NCBI GenBank assembly: GCA_016125455.1
Contig: WGLS01000004.1
Span: 1 to 64,000 of the forward strand
Reading direction: 5' to 3'
From: Alphaproteobacteria bacterium
GTDB taxonomy: Bacteria > Pseudomonadota > Alphaproteobacteria > Caulobacterales > Parvularculaceae
Length of the DNA: 64,000 nucleotides
Numbering within the stretch: position 1 is the stretch's first letter; the number at the start of each line of letters is the position of its first letter. The translations under genes were made by a program, and so were the position numbers. Below are positions 23,681-33,658 of this stretch, piece after piece. Below the pieces are notes generated by a model that had not been told where the DNA came from, searched no databases, and saw nothing but the letters and a program-made list of their open reading frames with translations.

Positions 23681-24385
23681 TCAATTCTTCGCTGAAGAAG
23701 CGTCCACTCTTTGCACGAAGTAATAGAGGTAGAGCAGCATCCCCCAGTATATGAGCATCAGATTTGGGATCGTCGAAAGGAGGACTGACTCGATCTCCGG
23801 CAATCCGAGACGTTCCCGCCAGGAGGTTTCTGCGGCGCTCGCCATGAAAACGATGTTGAAGACGAAAATGCCGATGATCGCCGCCATATTGCCCGGCTTG
23901 CGAGCTACGCCTCGACGACGTTCCGTCCTGAAGAAGAAGAACAACAGGATCGCCGTAAACACGGCTTCATAAGCGACCGCAAGAAGCGGGACTGTTTTGT
24001 AGGCTGCAAATCCGACAGAGGGACTGTCCGGCCCGAATATGTTGTGCGGATATCCCCCGGCATAGTCGGCAAGATTGTGCGCCAAAAAGAGGAAGGCCGC
24101 GATGAGGCCAATCTTGTCGCTCTTGAAGCCCAGCCGACCGACGCCATAGAGAAAGACTATCCAGACAATGGTCGGAAGCAAATCATGATCGTACCTCATG
24201 TCAGGACTGAGATTCTGCAAGGTCATTTCGAGGATGTTCCTCGGCGTCGTCTGCTCAAGCCCGACAAGAGTAAAGATATGCCACAGCAGATCGGGAAGCA
24301 TGCTCGCGACCAGAAAGAAAAACAGAGTCTTTTTGTCGGTATGCTGATTTGCGACAAGGGCCGTCGCATAGTGACCCGCCAACAT
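23681..24385 (-). CDS. Multi-pass membrane protein (YdjM-like)
   Basis: A 234-residue integral membrane protein with about six hydrophobic segments. The N-terminus LAGHYATALVANQHTDKKT with an early His and the following SMLPDLLWHIF, RYDHDLLPTIVW and FLAHNLADYAGGYPHN resemble the conserved His/Asp pattern of the YdjM/DUF457 membrane hydrolase-like group. These residues could bind metal. The ATG at 24385 has an AAGGAAA site. It is transcribed away from the TetR gene across a 170-bp gap. Activity is not established. Confidence 0.65.
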   Translation of the reverse strand: MLAGHYATALVANQHTDKKTLFFFLVASMLPDLLWHIFTLVGLEQTTPRNILEMTLQNLSPDMRYDHDLLPTIVWIVFLYGVGRLGFKSDKIGLIAAFLFLAHNLADYAGGYPHNIFGPDSPSVGFAAYKTVPLLAVAYEAVFTAILLFFFFRTERRRGVARKPGNMAAIIGIFVFNIVFMASAAETSWRERLGLPEIESVLLSTIPNLMLIYWGMLLYLYYFVQRVDASSAKN

Positions 24386-24555
24386 GGTTCAGTTTCCTTC
24401 AATCAGCTTCACGCCCAGTTATGGAACAAGCATTCCAAAAAGCAAGGCCGAGGTTCGAACCTTTGAGGATTGGCTTGTTGATCGATAAAGTTGAGGTCCA
24501 CACTGGACCGGTGATCAGAAGAGCGAGACGTCCTGAAAAGAGGGCGGGATAACGA

Positions 24556-25158
24556 ATGGCAAGGCCGCGGTCTAAGTCGAGGGGAGAGCTGATTGGCGGC
24601 GCAATGAGGGTGTTCTGGAAGAACGGTTTCGCGTCCACATCAATCGAAGATCTGGTGAGCGCGACCGGCGTTGGACGCGGCGCGATCTACACGGATTTCG
24701 GCGGCAAGGAGGACCTCTACCGCCATAGTCTCGCGGCGTATAGAGCGAAGTTTGTCGACCCCGCTCTTGCGTTGCTCAATGATGGGGAAGACGGCCTCGA
24801 CGCAATTCGAGCCTATTTCGATTATTTCATTGCATTGCACAAGAGGCACGGCATGCCGGGTCCCGGTTGCTTCTTTGCGAACGCAATGACCGAACTCGCC
24901 CCCCATGATGCGAGCGTCAAAGACCTTGTGAACCAGCACGCGCAGGATTTGCGCGTTGGTTTCCGGATTGCGCTGAAACGCGCTGCGAAGGCGCACTCCG
25001 CGATCTTGTCAGCAGCGGAGCTTGAGGAGCTGGCAGGCTTCCTCTCGACCGCCAGCCAGGGCCTATGGTCCTATGGCCGGTCGATCGACGACATAGCGCA
25101 GCTTGAATGCTTTAAGAAAGCGCTGCTCAAGCTGCTGCACCTGCGCATGCAGTCATGA
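24556..25158 (+). CDS. TetR/AcrR-family transcriptional regulator
   Basis: A 200-residue TetR-type repressor. Residues 8-55 form the DNA-binding helix-turn-helix (IGGAMRVFWKNGFASTSIEDLVSATGVGRGAIYTDFGGKEDLY), one of the clearest signatures of the family. Residues 75-195 form the ligand-binding helical domain, including a PGPGCFFANAMTEL stretch common in the AcrR/NemR-like branch. The divergent minus-strand membrane protein genes are the likely targets. The inducer is unknown. Confidence 0.9.
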   Translation: MARPRSKSRGELIGGAMRVFWKNGFASTSIEDLVSATGVGRGAIYTDFGGKEDLYRHSLAAYRAKFVDPALALLNDGEDGLDAIRAYFDYFIALHKRHGMPGPGCFFANAMTELAPHDASVKDLVNQHAQDLRVGFRIALKRAAKAHSAILSAAELEELAGFLSTASQGLWSYGRSIDDIAQLECFKKALLKLLHLRMQS

Positions 25159-25256
25159 TGAGGGATGTCGTTTTTAGCAAAAAACATTCTTCGAAACTAG
25201 ATAGTATATGTCCGACAATATAGTTCCAAACGCGAAGAGATTATTACGCTAGTATT

Positions 25257-25277
25257 CCTGGCCGATTCTCGGTCAGG
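25257..25277. terminator. Weak hairpin at the edge of the photosynthesis cluster
   Basis: CCTGGCCGA and TCGGTCAGG can pair with one G-T wobble around a 3-nt loop in an AT-richer gap, about 20 bp past the stop of the minus-strand photoreceptor gene. There is no T-run, so the terminator role is tentative. Confidence 0.3.
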
Positions 25278-25295
25278 GCCACGCCTATGCTGCGG

Positions 25296-26477
25296 TCATC
25301 GCATTCCGGAAGGTCGCTCTCCGGACTCCTTTTCCAGTCGACGGACGGCGCGCCGCATGGCCCGACTGATTTCAATCGATGACCCGACGGATGCATCGGC
25401 GCCGACGGCCCGGCCGGCAAAGTTGTTTTCAAAGAACAGCCGGCCGCCAATGACGACCTGAAGGTTTGGGTTCAAAGAGGCATTCCGGGCGCGTTCGATG
25501 AAGCCGCGCAGGAACACGATGTCCTGCGGCGCGCCGAATACCCCGCTCGTCACAAGGTCAAGAACGTCGAACCACTTTTCCGACAAGGCTGCGAGCAACT
25601 CGTGTTCGCGCATCGGAAAGTAATGGCGTGGCCGCCACCCGTCCCGCCAGAGCACCCCGATATCAAGGACCGCGTTGATGGCGCGCGTTTCGCCCGGCAG
25701 CGGCGTGACAAGAATCGTCCATGCCTGGTCTGGAGACTTTTGCCGGGGCCCTAGTGTCCACAGGAGCCGACGCGACATGACATGCATGCGCATGACCGCA
25801 ACCGTCAGGCTCAGCGTATCGATCTCGTCTCGCGCCCAGAGATCGCCAAGACGGCGGGCCGCCCCTTCGATCAGGTTCACAAGGCCTTGAGGCTCTCTCA
25901 ACTCTTCAAGGGCGTTCCTGGCTTCGATGATCGGTTCGGCCGTCTCGAATGACGCCATGCGATCGGCGAAAGACTGGATGAGCTCGTCGGGGGCGTTTGG
26001 GTAAAGGCGCTGGGTGAGCGGATGGCCCGCATGCGTCCTGGCCGAACCAGTCAGCGCATCGAGCGTCGCGGCCAAATCGGTGGTTTCAAGCTTTGGTTGC
26101 GGCTGGATGCGGTTACCGTCGTCTGTCGGCGCGCGGCCTGCGCCGTCGCGTGACGAAGTCGCCTTTGCGCTGCGCTCGACGAGCAGAAGCGGCCAGCGGG
26201 CGAACAACCGCGCCGTTGCGGTTCGATTTACCAGTACCTCAACATCGGCATGCCGCGGGTCGCATTCGATCTTCGCGAACAGGCGTTCCACCGCGGCTTT
26301 CGGGCCTTCCAGCCATTGAATGAAGACATCGTCCCGATGCAGGAGCGCGGCTGTGATATCGGTCGCGGCGTTCGCTTCGCGCGCTATCGACACCAGCCGC
26401 GCGAGCTCGTCCAGGGCAAGATCATCCTTCGGACGGCTTCGATAAGCGATCAGGATAAGGTCGTGTGAGCGTCCCAT
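25296..26477 (-). CDS. AppA-like BLUF photoreceptor with SCHIC/B12-like domain
   Basis: A 393-residue blue-light sensor. Residues 5-100 are a BLUF domain that binds FAD; the key Tyr12 (LIAYRS), Asn36 (REANAATDIT) and Gln54 (FIQWLEG) are present. Residues about 215-375 resemble the cobalamin/haem-binding domain of AppA (TILVTPLPGETRAINAVLDIGVLWRDGWRP). In Rhodobacter, AppA is the light- and redox-responsive antirepressor of PpsR, and ppsR is in this cluster. The protein lacks the Cys-rich C-terminus of AppA (only one Cys overall), and Arg occupies the position of the ligand His of PpaA/AerR. The ATG at 26477 is preferred over a TTG start 78 bp upstream because the BLUF fold begins there. Confidence 0.85.
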   Translation of the reverse strand: MGRSHDLILIAYRSRPKDDLALDELARLVSIAREANAATDITAALLHRDDVFIQWLEGPKAAVERLFAKIECDPRHADVEVLVNRTATARLFARWPLLLVERSAKATSSRDGAGRAPTDDGNRIQPQPKLETTDLAATLDALTGSARTHAGHPLTQRLYPNAPDELIQSFADRMASFETAEPIIEARNALEELREPQGLVNLIEGAARRLGDLWARDEIDTLSLTVAVMRMHVMSRRLLWTLGPRQKSPDQAWTILVTPLPGETRAINAVLDIGVLWRDGWRPRHYFPMREHELLAALSEKWFDVLDLVTSGVFGAPQDIVFLRGFIERARNASLNPNLQVVIGGRLFFENNFAGRAVGADASVGSSIEISRAMRRAVRRLEKESGERPSGMR

Positions 26478-26733
26478 AAAGCGCAGGCGCCAGCCGTTTC
26501 GTCCCGTCCCCGGCGCCGCCGCGCGGTTGGATGTCGGTGAAACGCTTATCGTCAATCGTAAGCGGAAGCGGGCGGTCGCCCGTGCGGCGCTTGTCGAGGC
26601 CGAATGTCCGCGCCGCCGCCACGTGCGTCAAGCGCGGGACGCCGCAGACTGCAGCAAAGATTGATAGATTTCCCGGATGCCCGCGGCCCCGGCGCCGCCT
26701 ATTGCGCCACAACCAAATGGGGAAGAGTGAACT

Positions 26734-27948
26734 CTATGCGACGGCGCGCGCTAGCTGGCATTGCGACCAGATTTCCGAGAGCGCCCGGACGAGGCGATCA
26801 ATGTCGGCCGGGCTGTGCACCGGTGACGGCGTCAGGCGCAACCTTTCGGTGCCCTTGGGCACGGTTGGGTAATTGATGGGTTGCACGTAAATGCCGTGGT
26901 TCGCCATCAGCCAGTCGCTTATCCATTTGCACTTGACGGGATCTTTCACCATCACCGGCACAATGTGGCTGTCGTTCTCGAGGGTCGTGATGCCAATCAG
27001 GCGAAGCCTTCGGCGAACCTCTGCGACGCACGCCTGCTGCCCGCGGCGTTCGACATCGCTTTCTTTCAGGTGGCGGATGCTGGCGCACGCTCCAGCGGCA
27101 ACTGCAGGGGGAAGGGCGGTCGTAAAGATAAAGCCCGACGCGAAGCTGCGCACGAAGTCGCACAGCGCTGTCGACGCCGCGATGTAGCCGCCGAGAACGC
27201 CGTAGGCCTTGCCGAGCGTGCCTTCGATCACCGTCAGTCGATCCATCAGGCCTTCGCGTTCGGCAATGCCGCCGCCGCGCGGTCCATAGAGGCCGACGGC
27301 ATGGACTTCATCGAGATAGGTCATTGCGCCGAACTCGTCAGCGACGTCGCAGATTTCCTTGATCGGCGCGATGTCGCCATCCATCGAGTAAACGGACTCA
27401 AAGGCGATCAACTTCGGCGCATCCGGGTCCAGCACGGCCAGACGCCGGGCCAGGTCTTCCGGGTCGTTGTGCTTGAAGATGTGTTTCTCGCAGCGACTAT
27501 GGCGCACGCCTTCGATCATTGAGGCGTGATTGAGCGCATCCGACATGACGATGCACCCGGGGATCCGGCCGGCCAATGTTGACAGCGTGGCCCAGTTCGA
27601 GACGTAGCCTGAGGTAAAGATCAGCGCGGCCTCTTTGCCATGCAGATCCGCAAGCTCGCGCTCCAGCAAGACATGGTGATGGTTGGTGCCGGAGATGTTC
27701 CGTGTACCGCCGGCGCCCGCGCCGCAGCTGTCAAGGGCGTCGTGCATCGCCTCGAGCACCTTAGGATGCTGGCCCATGCCGAGATAATCGTTCGAGCACC
27801 AGACCGCGACCTCTTCCGGGGCGTCCGGATTATGGCAGGCGGCGACCGGGAAGGAGCCGCGCTTGCGTTCAATATCCGCAAATACCCGGTAGTTTCCTTC
27901 ATCTTTCAGCGCCCGAAGACGGTCTTCAAAGAATTGCTCAAAGTTCAT
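26734..27948 (-). CDS. 5-aminolevulinate synthase
   Basis: A 404-residue pyridoxal-phosphate enzyme that condenses glycine with succinyl-CoA to 5-aminolevulinate, the first step of tetrapyrrole synthesis in alphaproteobacteria. Signatures include [13 protein letters not shown], the glycine-rich [26 protein letters not shown] and the catalytic Lys near residue 246 in [13 protein letters not shown]. The ATG at 27948 overlaps the puhE stop by ATGA. The long frame upstream of it is a shadow of puhE. Sitting at the end of the puh-acsF-puhE operon, it links precursor supply to pigment synthesis. Confidence 0.96.
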   Translation of the reverse strand: MNFEQFFEDRLRALKDEGNYRVFADIERKRGSFPVAACHNPDAPEEVAVWCSNDYLGMGQHPKVLEAMHDALDSCGAGAGGTRNISGTNHHHVLLERELADLHGKEAALIFTSGYVSNWATLSTLAGRIPGCIVMSDALNHASMIEGVRHSRCEKHIFKHNDPEDLARRLAVLDPDAPKLIAFESVYSMDGDIAPIKEICDVADEFGAMTYLDEVHAVGLYGPRGGGIAEREGLMDRLTVIEGTLGKAYGVLGGYIAASTALCDFVRSFASGFIFTTALPPAVAAGACASIRHLKESDVERRGQQACVAEVRRRLRLIGITTLENDSHIVPVMVKDPVKCKWISDWLMANHGIYVQPINYPTVPKGTERLRLTPSPVHSPADIDRLVRALSEIWSQCQLARAVA

Positions 27949-28754
27949 GACGCGTCTCCAGGCAAGGGTTGCATGTCGTTTGTTATCGTCTTGTTTTTTC
28001 CGTCTTTCATGGCCCAGGACCAAAGAACGGAATCCGGTATCGGCGCGACGAGCGCCACATGTTCGAAAAGCGCGAGGCCGGCGAGGCTCGCCAGCAGGGC
28101 CCGGGACGTCCAGTGAAAGACGTCGCCCGGCGCGTCGTAGGCGCTCATGCCCATCCCGACGGTGACCGCGAGCGCAAAGCCGACGGCGCACAGTGACGCC
28201 GCCGCATTGCGGCTTGGGTGGAAATACGTCCCGAGATATTCGAGGTGATGCGGCAGGAACTCCCGCGACACGTTCGGGGCGCCAAAGAATATCATCAGCT
28301 TTGCGCTGAGGCGCATGACCCAGAGGAGAACGAACGTATGCAGAATTACCTGGTTGGCGGCGCCGGCGCTTACGGCCACCAAGACAAGAGCGTGGGCCGC
28401 GATCAACGCTTCGTGGTGGATGACCGTTTCGGCCGACGCAAAGAACCGCCGGACCGGCGAAAGGCCAGGGGGACAGGCGTCCCGGCGTGACCCGTTGACG
28501 TATCCGAGGAGAAATAGGGCTTCGTGGCAGCCCCAAACCAGAAGACCGATGGCAAAACCGGCATAGGCCGACACAGCGCCCGTCGCATCGCCCATAGCTG
28601 CGGCCGCTGCGGTGCCGACGAGGCCGAGCACAAGCGCGGCAATGGCCACGGCGTCAAACCGCCGCCGCGGTAGGCGGGTCAGCGCCAGGACGAAGCCCGT
28701 GCTGCCCCACCAGAGCAAAGCGGCGAAAGCGAGAGGAAGGAGAAACGCCATCAT
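27945..28754 (-). CDS. PuhE, photosynthetic complex assembly membrane protein
   Basis: A 269-residue integral membrane protein of the PuhE (DUF3623) family with about seven hydrophobic segments. Recognisable parts are [56 protein letters not shown] and the C-terminal [20 protein letters not shown]. In Rhodobacter, PuhE affects reaction-centre and bacteriochlorophyll levels, although the molecular role is not settled. It starts 37 bp after acsF and overlaps hemA by ATGA, the usual puhE-hemA order. Confidence 0.93.
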   Translation of the reverse strand: MMAFLLPLAFAALLWWGSTGFVLALTRLPRRRFDAVAIAALVLGLVGTAAAAAMGDATGAVSAYAGFAIGLLVWGCHEALFLLGYVNGSRRDACPPGLSPVRRFFASAETVIHHEALIAAHALVLVAVSAGAANQVILHTFVLLWVMRLSAKLMIFFGAPNVSREFLPHHLEYLGTYFHPSRNAAASLCAVGFALAVTVGMGMSAYDAPGDVFHWTSRALLASLAGLALFEHVALVAPIPDSVLWSWAMKDGKNKTITNDMQPLPGDAS

Positions 28755-28791
28755 GCGTCCACAGCCTCGGTGTTGTTCAGCTCAGTGGGCC

Positions 28792-29883
28792 TCACCAGAT
28801 CGGCTCCAGTCGAACGTTGGAAGGCAATTCGTTCTCGATCGTGGGCATCAGGTACAACGCGACGAAAGTAGAGACGACGCGGACCCGCAGCGCGACGTTC
28901 CGGACGAACGCCATCGGGCCTTTCCTTGACTTGCCGTCCTCGATTGCATCCGCGAGCTTGCGCAGTTTTTCAAACTTCGCGCGGAACGCCGGATTGTTGA
29001 CGTCCAGCTCAACCGGGAAAATCTGCCGGGAAATCTCGGTGGTCAGATTGAAGACCTTGTAGTCGTACTCGGTAGGATCGACGCCAAGCGCCGCATGGAA
29101 CGCCGGCCGCCGATGGTCGCGCACGTACATTGTCGCGAACACCGCGAGCAGGAAAAACCTGACCCAAAGCCTATTGGCGCCGCGCAGGAGGTGAGGGTTC
29201 GCCTTCATCAGAAGAGCAAATGCTTCGCCATGACGGAACTCGTCATTGCACCACTCCCGGAACCATTTGAAGATCGGGTGGAAGCGCTTGTCCGGATGCT
29301 TTTCAAGCTGACGGAAGATCGTGATGTAGCGGGCGTAGCCGATCTTCTCGGAGAGGTAGACGCTGTAGAAGATGAACTTCGGCGAAAAGAATTGGTACTT
29401 TTTCGTTTTGGTCAGGAAGCCAAGATCGACGCCGATTCCGAAATCGCGCAGAACGAAGTTGATGAATCCGGCATGGCGCGCCTCGTCCCGGCTCATGTGC
29501 TTGAACAGCGCCTTGATGTCCGGGTTCTCAACGTGCTTGACAATTTCCTTGTAGAGAACGCATCCCGAAAATTCGGCTGTCAGGGAACTGACGAGAAAAT
29601 CGACGAACTCGTCGCGAAGGTCCTTCGGCAATGAGTTGAGGCAGTCGTCAAACTCGTCGGTTCGCTTGAAATGTCCCTTGTTTGGATCGCTCTCCAGTTC
29701 AGCGATCAGTTTGTCCCATTCTCGGCGCACCGGCGTGACGTCCATCGCGTCGAGCGCCTTGAAGTCGGTCGTGTAGAAACGCGGGCTCAGCATCGTCGTC
29801 GTGACGGCCGCCTCGGTGGTACGATAGGCGCTGCGGGCGTCATTCCCCGAAATAGCGTCGGCGGCCATGGTCGCAGTGGTCAT
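28792..29883 (-). CDS. Mg-protoporphyrin IX monomethyl ester (oxidative) cyclase
   Basis: A 363-residue membrane-associated diiron enzyme that uses oxygen to close ring E, turning Mg-protoporphyrin monomethyl ester into protochlorophyllide. The two Glu/His iron-binding signatures are visible as [12 protein letters not shown] and [14 protein letters not shown], with an earlier Glu in [13 protein letters not shown]. Its presence shows that bacteriochlorophyll can be made with oxygen; the anaerobic alternative bchE is not in this window. The start overlaps the upstream small orf stop by one base. The order puhC-orf-acsF-puhE-hemA is the classic alphaproteobacterial one. Confidence 0.96.
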   Translation of the reverse strand: MTTATMAADAISGNDARSAYRTTEAAVTTTMLSPRFYTTDFKALDAMDVTPVRREWDKLIAELESDPNKGHFKRTDEFDDCLNSLPKDLRDEFVDFLVSSLTAEFSGCVLYKEIVKHVENPDIKALFKHMSRDEARHAGFINFVLRDFGIGVDLGFLTKTKKYQFFSPKFIFYSVYLSEKIGYARYITIFRQLEKHPDKRFHPIFKWFREWCNDEFRHGEAFALLMKANPHLLRGANRLWVRFFLLAVFATMYVRDHRRPAFHAALGVDPTEYDYKVFNLTTEISRQIFPVELDVNNPAFRAKFEKLRKLADAIEDGKSRKGPMAFVRNVALRVRVVSTFVALYLMPTIENELPSNVRLEPIW

Positions 29884-30191
29884 TATAGTCTCCCGTCGGA
29901 AAAGCTGACTTCGTAGAGTTCCGTTAGTTGAAAGAAACTGGCGAGCCGTACCCTGAGTTTGGCGAGGACGCCGCCGCGCTCAAGTCTAGCCCGTCGCTTG
30001 AATGTCGCCGTATGGCCATAATCGATCCGGATCGGATCGCCGAAAACCGTGATCCTGTCACCGGCGGCAGGCAGGAGACCGTCGTCCAGGACGACATGCG
30101 CCTCAAGCGTTTCCTCGGTATGCCGAACGGTGACAGTGCATTCAGTGTCGATCCGCCGCCGACGGTTCTGTTCGCTGGCGTGAAAGGTCAT
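29883..30191 (-). CDS. Conserved photosynthesis-cluster orf between puhC and acsF
   Basis: A 102-residue protein at the position where a small conserved orf lies in many alphaproteobacterial photosynthesis clusters. It has no membrane helix. Two halves can be seen: a sheet-rich part ([21 protein letters not shown] and [21 protein letters not shown]) and a helical end ([24 protein letters not shown]). It overlaps puhC by ATGA and acsF by one base. The location suggests help with cyclase function or reaction-centre assembly, but no activity has been established that I can name. Confidence 0.85.
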   Translation of the reverse strand: MTFHASEQNRRRRIDTECTVTVRHTEETLEAHVVLDDGLLPAAGDRITVFGDPIRIDYGHTATFKRRARLERGGVLAKLRVRLASFFQLTELYEVSFSDGRL

Positions 30192-30685
30192 TGGCTGGTT
30201 CCCGCCGTCTTGAACGCCGCTGCCACCGGCGCGAACTGGTCGACATTGCTTTTACCGAATGCATTGACTTCAATGCGTTCGCTCGTCGCCGGATCTTCAA
30301 GGATCAAGCGGCCGGCGGCGGTGCGGTGAAGGCGGATCGGCTGCTCCGGCCCCAGACCCTCAATCTCGCGCCGGAAGGCGAGGGAGCGAAGCGCCGTCCG
30401 CGCAAAGCCGGCCTCGCCGGGGCTGTAGGTCCAGATAAGCGCGCCGCTTTCGGCGTCGATGATCCGCACCGATCCACTGTCCCCGTCCGCAACTTTCAAC
30501 GTCAGGGTTTCGACAACCTCCTGCGGCGTGCGCGTCTGAAGGCCGGCGCCAGAGAAGCGCGCAACGAACACTGTCGCCGTCGTGATGACGACAAGGGCGC
30601 CGAGCGCGATCAGGGGCGCGCGATCGGAAATGATCTGCGATCCATCGGGTTGAGGTTTCTTTGTGGATGCGGCGGCGACGTTCAT
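30188..30685 (-). CDS. PuhC, photosynthetic complex assembly protein
   Basis: A 165-residue protein with a short cytoplasmic start, one membrane helix at about residues 26-44 (LIALGALVVITTATVFVA) and a periplasmic domain with DSGSVRIIDAESGALIWTYSPGEAGFARTALR, the PuhC pattern. It is needed for normal reaction-centre/LH1 levels in Rhodobacter. The ATG at 30685 has a GGGAG site; the longer frame runs into puhB in another frame and is not the gene. It lies 20 bp after puhB and overlaps the next orf. Confidence 0.92.
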   Translation of the reverse strand: MNVAAASTKKPQPDGSQIISDRAPLIALGALVVITTATVFVARFSGAGLQTRTPQEVVETLTLKVADGDSGSVRIIDAESGALIWTYSPGEAGFARTALRSLAFRREIEGLGPEQPIRLHRTAAGRLILEDPATSERIEVNAFGKSNVDQFAPVAAAFKTAGTSQ

Positions 30686-30705
30686 TGTTTCAATCTCCCG
30701 GAATG

Positions 30706-31407
30706 TCAGGCGACCGCGCCGGCTGCCTGCGCGCCGCCTGTCTGTCCCGCGGCGGGCTGGCGCCGTTGGTTCGCGCGCGACCCATCGGCGGCGAGGCGCA
30801 CCTTGTCCGGCGCATTCGCCTGCATGGCCGACGCGATAGCCGCGCACGCGGCGTCCGCATCCGCCGCTGACAGCGCCCGCAGCAGCGGCGTTGGCGCGCC
30901 AATCCGCAACGGCCTGGCGAAAGGCCACAGATGCAGATAGGGCGCGCCACCGCCTTTCGAGATATTGAGGGCGATATCAGTCGAGCCGCCTTTTCGCGCC
31001 GTCGCAACGGCTTCGATCTGCGCGAAAGGCAGGTTGATGAACTTCGGGATGGCGACGCCGTGGCGGATCATCACGCGCTTGGTCGTGACCGTGAAGATCG
31101 CTGCGCGCGACATCGCAAACCCGATAAAGCTCAGTATCCCAATCGCTAGCATTCCCGCAGCGATCATCGCGGCGCCGCGGGACATCGCCGCGCCGAGCGA
31201 TGCGCCGCCAGCCATGGCGTTCGCCGCCGACCACGCGCCGAAGGCCACGAAGTATGCCGCGACGAACCGGACATGGAAGGCGTGGACGACAAGTGCGATC
31301 GCATTTGGACGTCCCTGCCAGACAATATCCTCGCCCTCCGGCAGAGCCGCCGGCAGTCCAGGCGTCGTTTCCGTCGGCCCGTCGTCTTCATCGTGGAATA
31401 ACGGCAT
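30706..31407 (-). CDS. PuhB, photosynthetic complex assembly protein
   Basis: A 233-residue PH-domain-like membrane protein with hydrophobic segments near residues 40-60 and 75-110. The core (EDIVWQGRPNAIALVVHAFHVR and FTVTTKRVMIRHGVAIPKFINLPFAQIEAV) is diagnostic of PuhB, a reaction-centre assembly factor. The C-terminus is extended and rich in Ala and Gln. It starts 12 bp after puhA, within the operon puhA-puhB-puhC. Confidence 0.93.
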   Translation of the reverse strand: MPLFHDEDDGPTETTPGLPAALPEGEDIVWQGRPNAIALVVHAFHVRFVAAYFVAFGAWSAANAMAGGASLGAAMSRGAAMIAAGMLAIGILSFIGFAMSRAAIFTVTTKRVMIRHGVAIPKFINLPFAQIEAVATARKGGSTDIALNISKGGGAPYLHLWPFARPLRIGAPTPLLRALSAADADAACAAIASAMQANAPDKVRLAADGSRANQRRQPAAGQTGGAQAAGAVA

Positions 31408-31419
31408 GTCGGCGTCTCC

Positions 31420-32202
31420 TTAGATCAGCGATTCCGTGCGGGACGGGGTCGCATAGAGTTTTCCGCCGCCATAGAAGCCGGCGATCTTGTCTTCCTCCAG
31501 CCGCGTGACTTTTTCCGGCGACTTCGTCGTCGGCGCCATCGCAAACTGCTTGCCGAGGATGGCGTCGACTTCGACGCGCTTCCGGCCCTTGTTGATGACC
31601 GCGAACGTGATCGGCAGCAGCACCCGCCGGGAACCGGCCGCCGGCCCGGTGTCGACTTCGAGGTAGCGGAAGAGCGCTTCGGACTGGTCGATCCAGAGGT
31701 CCTTGACAACGCCGCCGGCCTGTCCGTCTGCGCCGTATACGGTCAGGCCGCGCGGATCGAGGTCATTCGAGGCGACCTTGTATTCCGGGTCCGTCCGCAT
31801 CGGCACAATGCGCGGGCGCCCGTCATTGGTGACGTCCGGGATGTCCATCCGCTGCGCGTAGGAGCCCGGTCCGACTCCCGCCTGCATCGGATCGCCCGTC
31901 GGCGTGACCGGCGCGCCAGCCCAGCTTGCCGTGCGAACGAGATTGTGACGGCGCGTGTCGCGCGGTCCGTGAGGCACGCTGACCTCACCCTGTCCATGGG
32001 GCAAGCGGAACGTTTTCGGCTGGGGGAACCAGACGACGCCTGAACCCTCAAGCTTGCCTGTCGTATCGGATTCCAGCGGATAGCCTTCGCGGCGACTCTC
32101 CTGCTGGAGATAGAAAACAAGTCCGAAGAAAAAGAGCGTAAAGAGCCACAAGGCGATGTCGACGAGATCGACCCCGCTAATGAATTCTCCACCGAAGATC
32201 AT
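31420..32202 (-). CDS. Reaction centre H subunit
   Basis: A 260-residue photosynthetic reaction-centre H chain. One membrane helix near residues 12-32 (DLVDIALWLFTLFFFGLVFYL) is followed by QQESRREGYPLE and a large cytoplasmic domain containing KTFRLPHG, YKVASNDLDPRGLTVYGADG and VLLPITFAVIN, as in known PuhA proteins. The H subunit caps the L/M pair on the cytoplasmic side and shapes proton delivery to QB. A GGAGGA ribosome site precedes the ATG. The partner pufL and pufM genes are not in this window. Confidence 0.96.
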   Translation of the reverse strand: MIFGGEFISGVDLVDIALWLFTLFFFGLVFYLQQESRREGYPLESDTTGKLEGSGVVWFPQPKTFRLPHGQGEVSVPHGPRDTRRHNLVRTASWAGAPVTPTGDPMQAGVGPGSYAQRMDIPDVTNDGRPRIVPMRTDPEYKVASNDLDPRGLTVYGADGQAGGVVKDLWIDQSEALFRYLEVDTGPAAGSRRVLLPITFAVINKGRKRVEVDAILGKQFAMAPTTKSPEKVTRLEEDKIAGFYGGGKLYATPSRTESLI

Positions 32203-32224
32203 AGCTGTTCCTCCTTCATGGACG

Positions 32225-33658
32225 CTATTGCGGGAATGCTGACAGATTGAAGCCGCGTCGGCGCGGCGGGGTTTCGCCGATCGCGTAGCGCGCGAGCGGC
32301 CCGATAATGGCTAGGCTGACGAAAAGCAGAAGTATTTCGACATGGTACACGAACACATAGCCGACGCTCTTGTCGGCGAGCGCCGGGCCAAGCTGGCCTG
32401 CGACGGCGAGCGAAGAAAGAATGTCCCGCACGCCCCCGCCGATGGCGATCGCTGCGCCAGCGCACGTGGCCTGGACCGCGCCCCACGCGCCAAGCGCTAT
32501 GCCGGACGCGTCATCTTTCGCCAGGTCCATGATGGCGGTCAGCGTGCAAACGGAAAATACGCCGCCGCCAAGACCGATAATGAAGACGCCGACCCGGAAG
32601 GCGAACGCTGAGCCAAGCGGCGCCGACAAAACGATTGCAGTGAATCCGAGCACGCCGAGAATGGCGCCCGCGCCCGCGAGGCGGAAGGGCTCTGCGCCTT
32701 TCTGCAGCTGCCGCGCAGCGAGCCCAAAACCGCAGATTGTGCCGATTGCGAAAATGGCCGTCAGCAGTGTTGTCTGGGATACCGACAACCCAAGCACCTC
32801 GGCGCCGAATGGTTCGAGAAGAACGTCCTGCATTGCAAAGCCCGCCGCGCCGACGCCAATGGCCGCAAGGATGCGCTTTGCGTCGCGCTGGGCGATGAAC
32901 GCCGCCCAACGTGCGGCGAACGATTCGCGGGGCCGGTCTTCAGCGGTGAGTTCGGCGTTCGGCGCTTCCTGCTTCCACAGCGCGATGACATTCAATGCGA
33001 TCACGACGACGGCCGTACCCTGAATGACCTTGATCAGCTTTAGTTCGGTGAAGTCGGACAGGAAGATGCCGAACATGCCGGCGCCGACCGCCATGCCAAC
33101 CAGCAGCATGACATATAGCAGGGCGACGACTTTGGGCCGGTCCGCATCCGGCGCAATATCGGTCGCGAGCGCCAGCCCGGATGTCTGCGTCGTGTGCATG
33201 CCGGCGCCGACCAGCAGAAATGCGAGCGCGCCGCCCGCCATTCCGATCCACGCCGCTTCCGGCGTTTGCGAGATCACAAGGAGCGCAAACGGCATGATCG
33301 CAAGGCCGCCGAACTGGAGCAGGCCGCCGAACCAGATGTAAGGGCCCCGTCGCCAGCCAATATGCGAAACGTGATTGTCGGATTTGTGGCCGATCAACGC
33401 CCGGAATGGCGCAAAGACGAGCGGCAACGCCACCATGGTCGCAACGAGGCTTGCCGGCACTGCAAGCTCAACGATCATCACCCGGTTTATCGAGCCTGTA
33501 AGCAGGGCGGTCACTATGCCGACCGAGACCTGGAACAGGGACAACCTGAGGAGTCGCGGCAGCGGCAACTGATCGCTCGCCGCATCGGCGAATGGCAGGA
33601 ACGCCCGGCTGACCCGGACCATCCTTCCTTCATTCGATGCTGGCGCGCGCGTTGTCAT
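32225..33658 (-). CDS. LhaA, PucC-family LH1 assembly protein
   Basis: A 477-residue membrane protein of the bacteriochlorophyll-delivery branch of the major facilitator family (LhaA/PucC/Bch2). It has about twelve helices, and the N-terminal part SINRVMIVELAVPASLVATMV plus IGHKSDNHVSHIGWRRGPYIWFGG is typical of LhaA. It assists assembly of light-harvesting complex 1. It overlaps bchM by ATGA and lies 22 bp upstream of puhA, the normal lhaA-puhA arrangement. Confidence 0.94.
   Translation of the reverse strand: MTTRAPASNEGRMVRVSRAFLPFADAASDQLPLPRLLRLSLFQVSVGIVTALLTGSINRVMIVELAVPASLVATMVALPLVFAPFRALIGHKSDNHVSHIGWRRGPYIWFGGLLQFGGLAIMPFALLVISQTPEAAWIGMAGGALAFLLVGAGMHTTQTSGLALATDIAPDADRPKVVALLYVMLLVGMAVGAGMFGIFLSDFTELKLIKVIQGTAVVVIALNVIALWKQEAPNAELTAEDRPRESFAARWAAFIAQRDAKRILAAIGVGAAGFAMQDVLLEPFGAEVLGLSVSQTTLLTAIFAIGTICGFGLAARQLQKGAEPFRLAGAGAILGVLGFTAIVLSAPLGSAFAFRVGVFIIGLGGGVFSVCTLTAIMDLAKDDASGIALGAWGAVQATCAGAAIAIGGGVRDILSSLAVAGQLGPALADKSVGYVFVYHVEILLLFVSLAIIGPLARYAIGETPPRRRGFNLSAFPQ

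Noticed and set aside
26478-26733. Possible gene in the gap between hemA and the AppA-like gene
   Set aside because: Open frames here are short, Arg-rich and shared with shadows of both neighbours. The gap is taken as non-coding, with the photoreceptor promoter probably inside.
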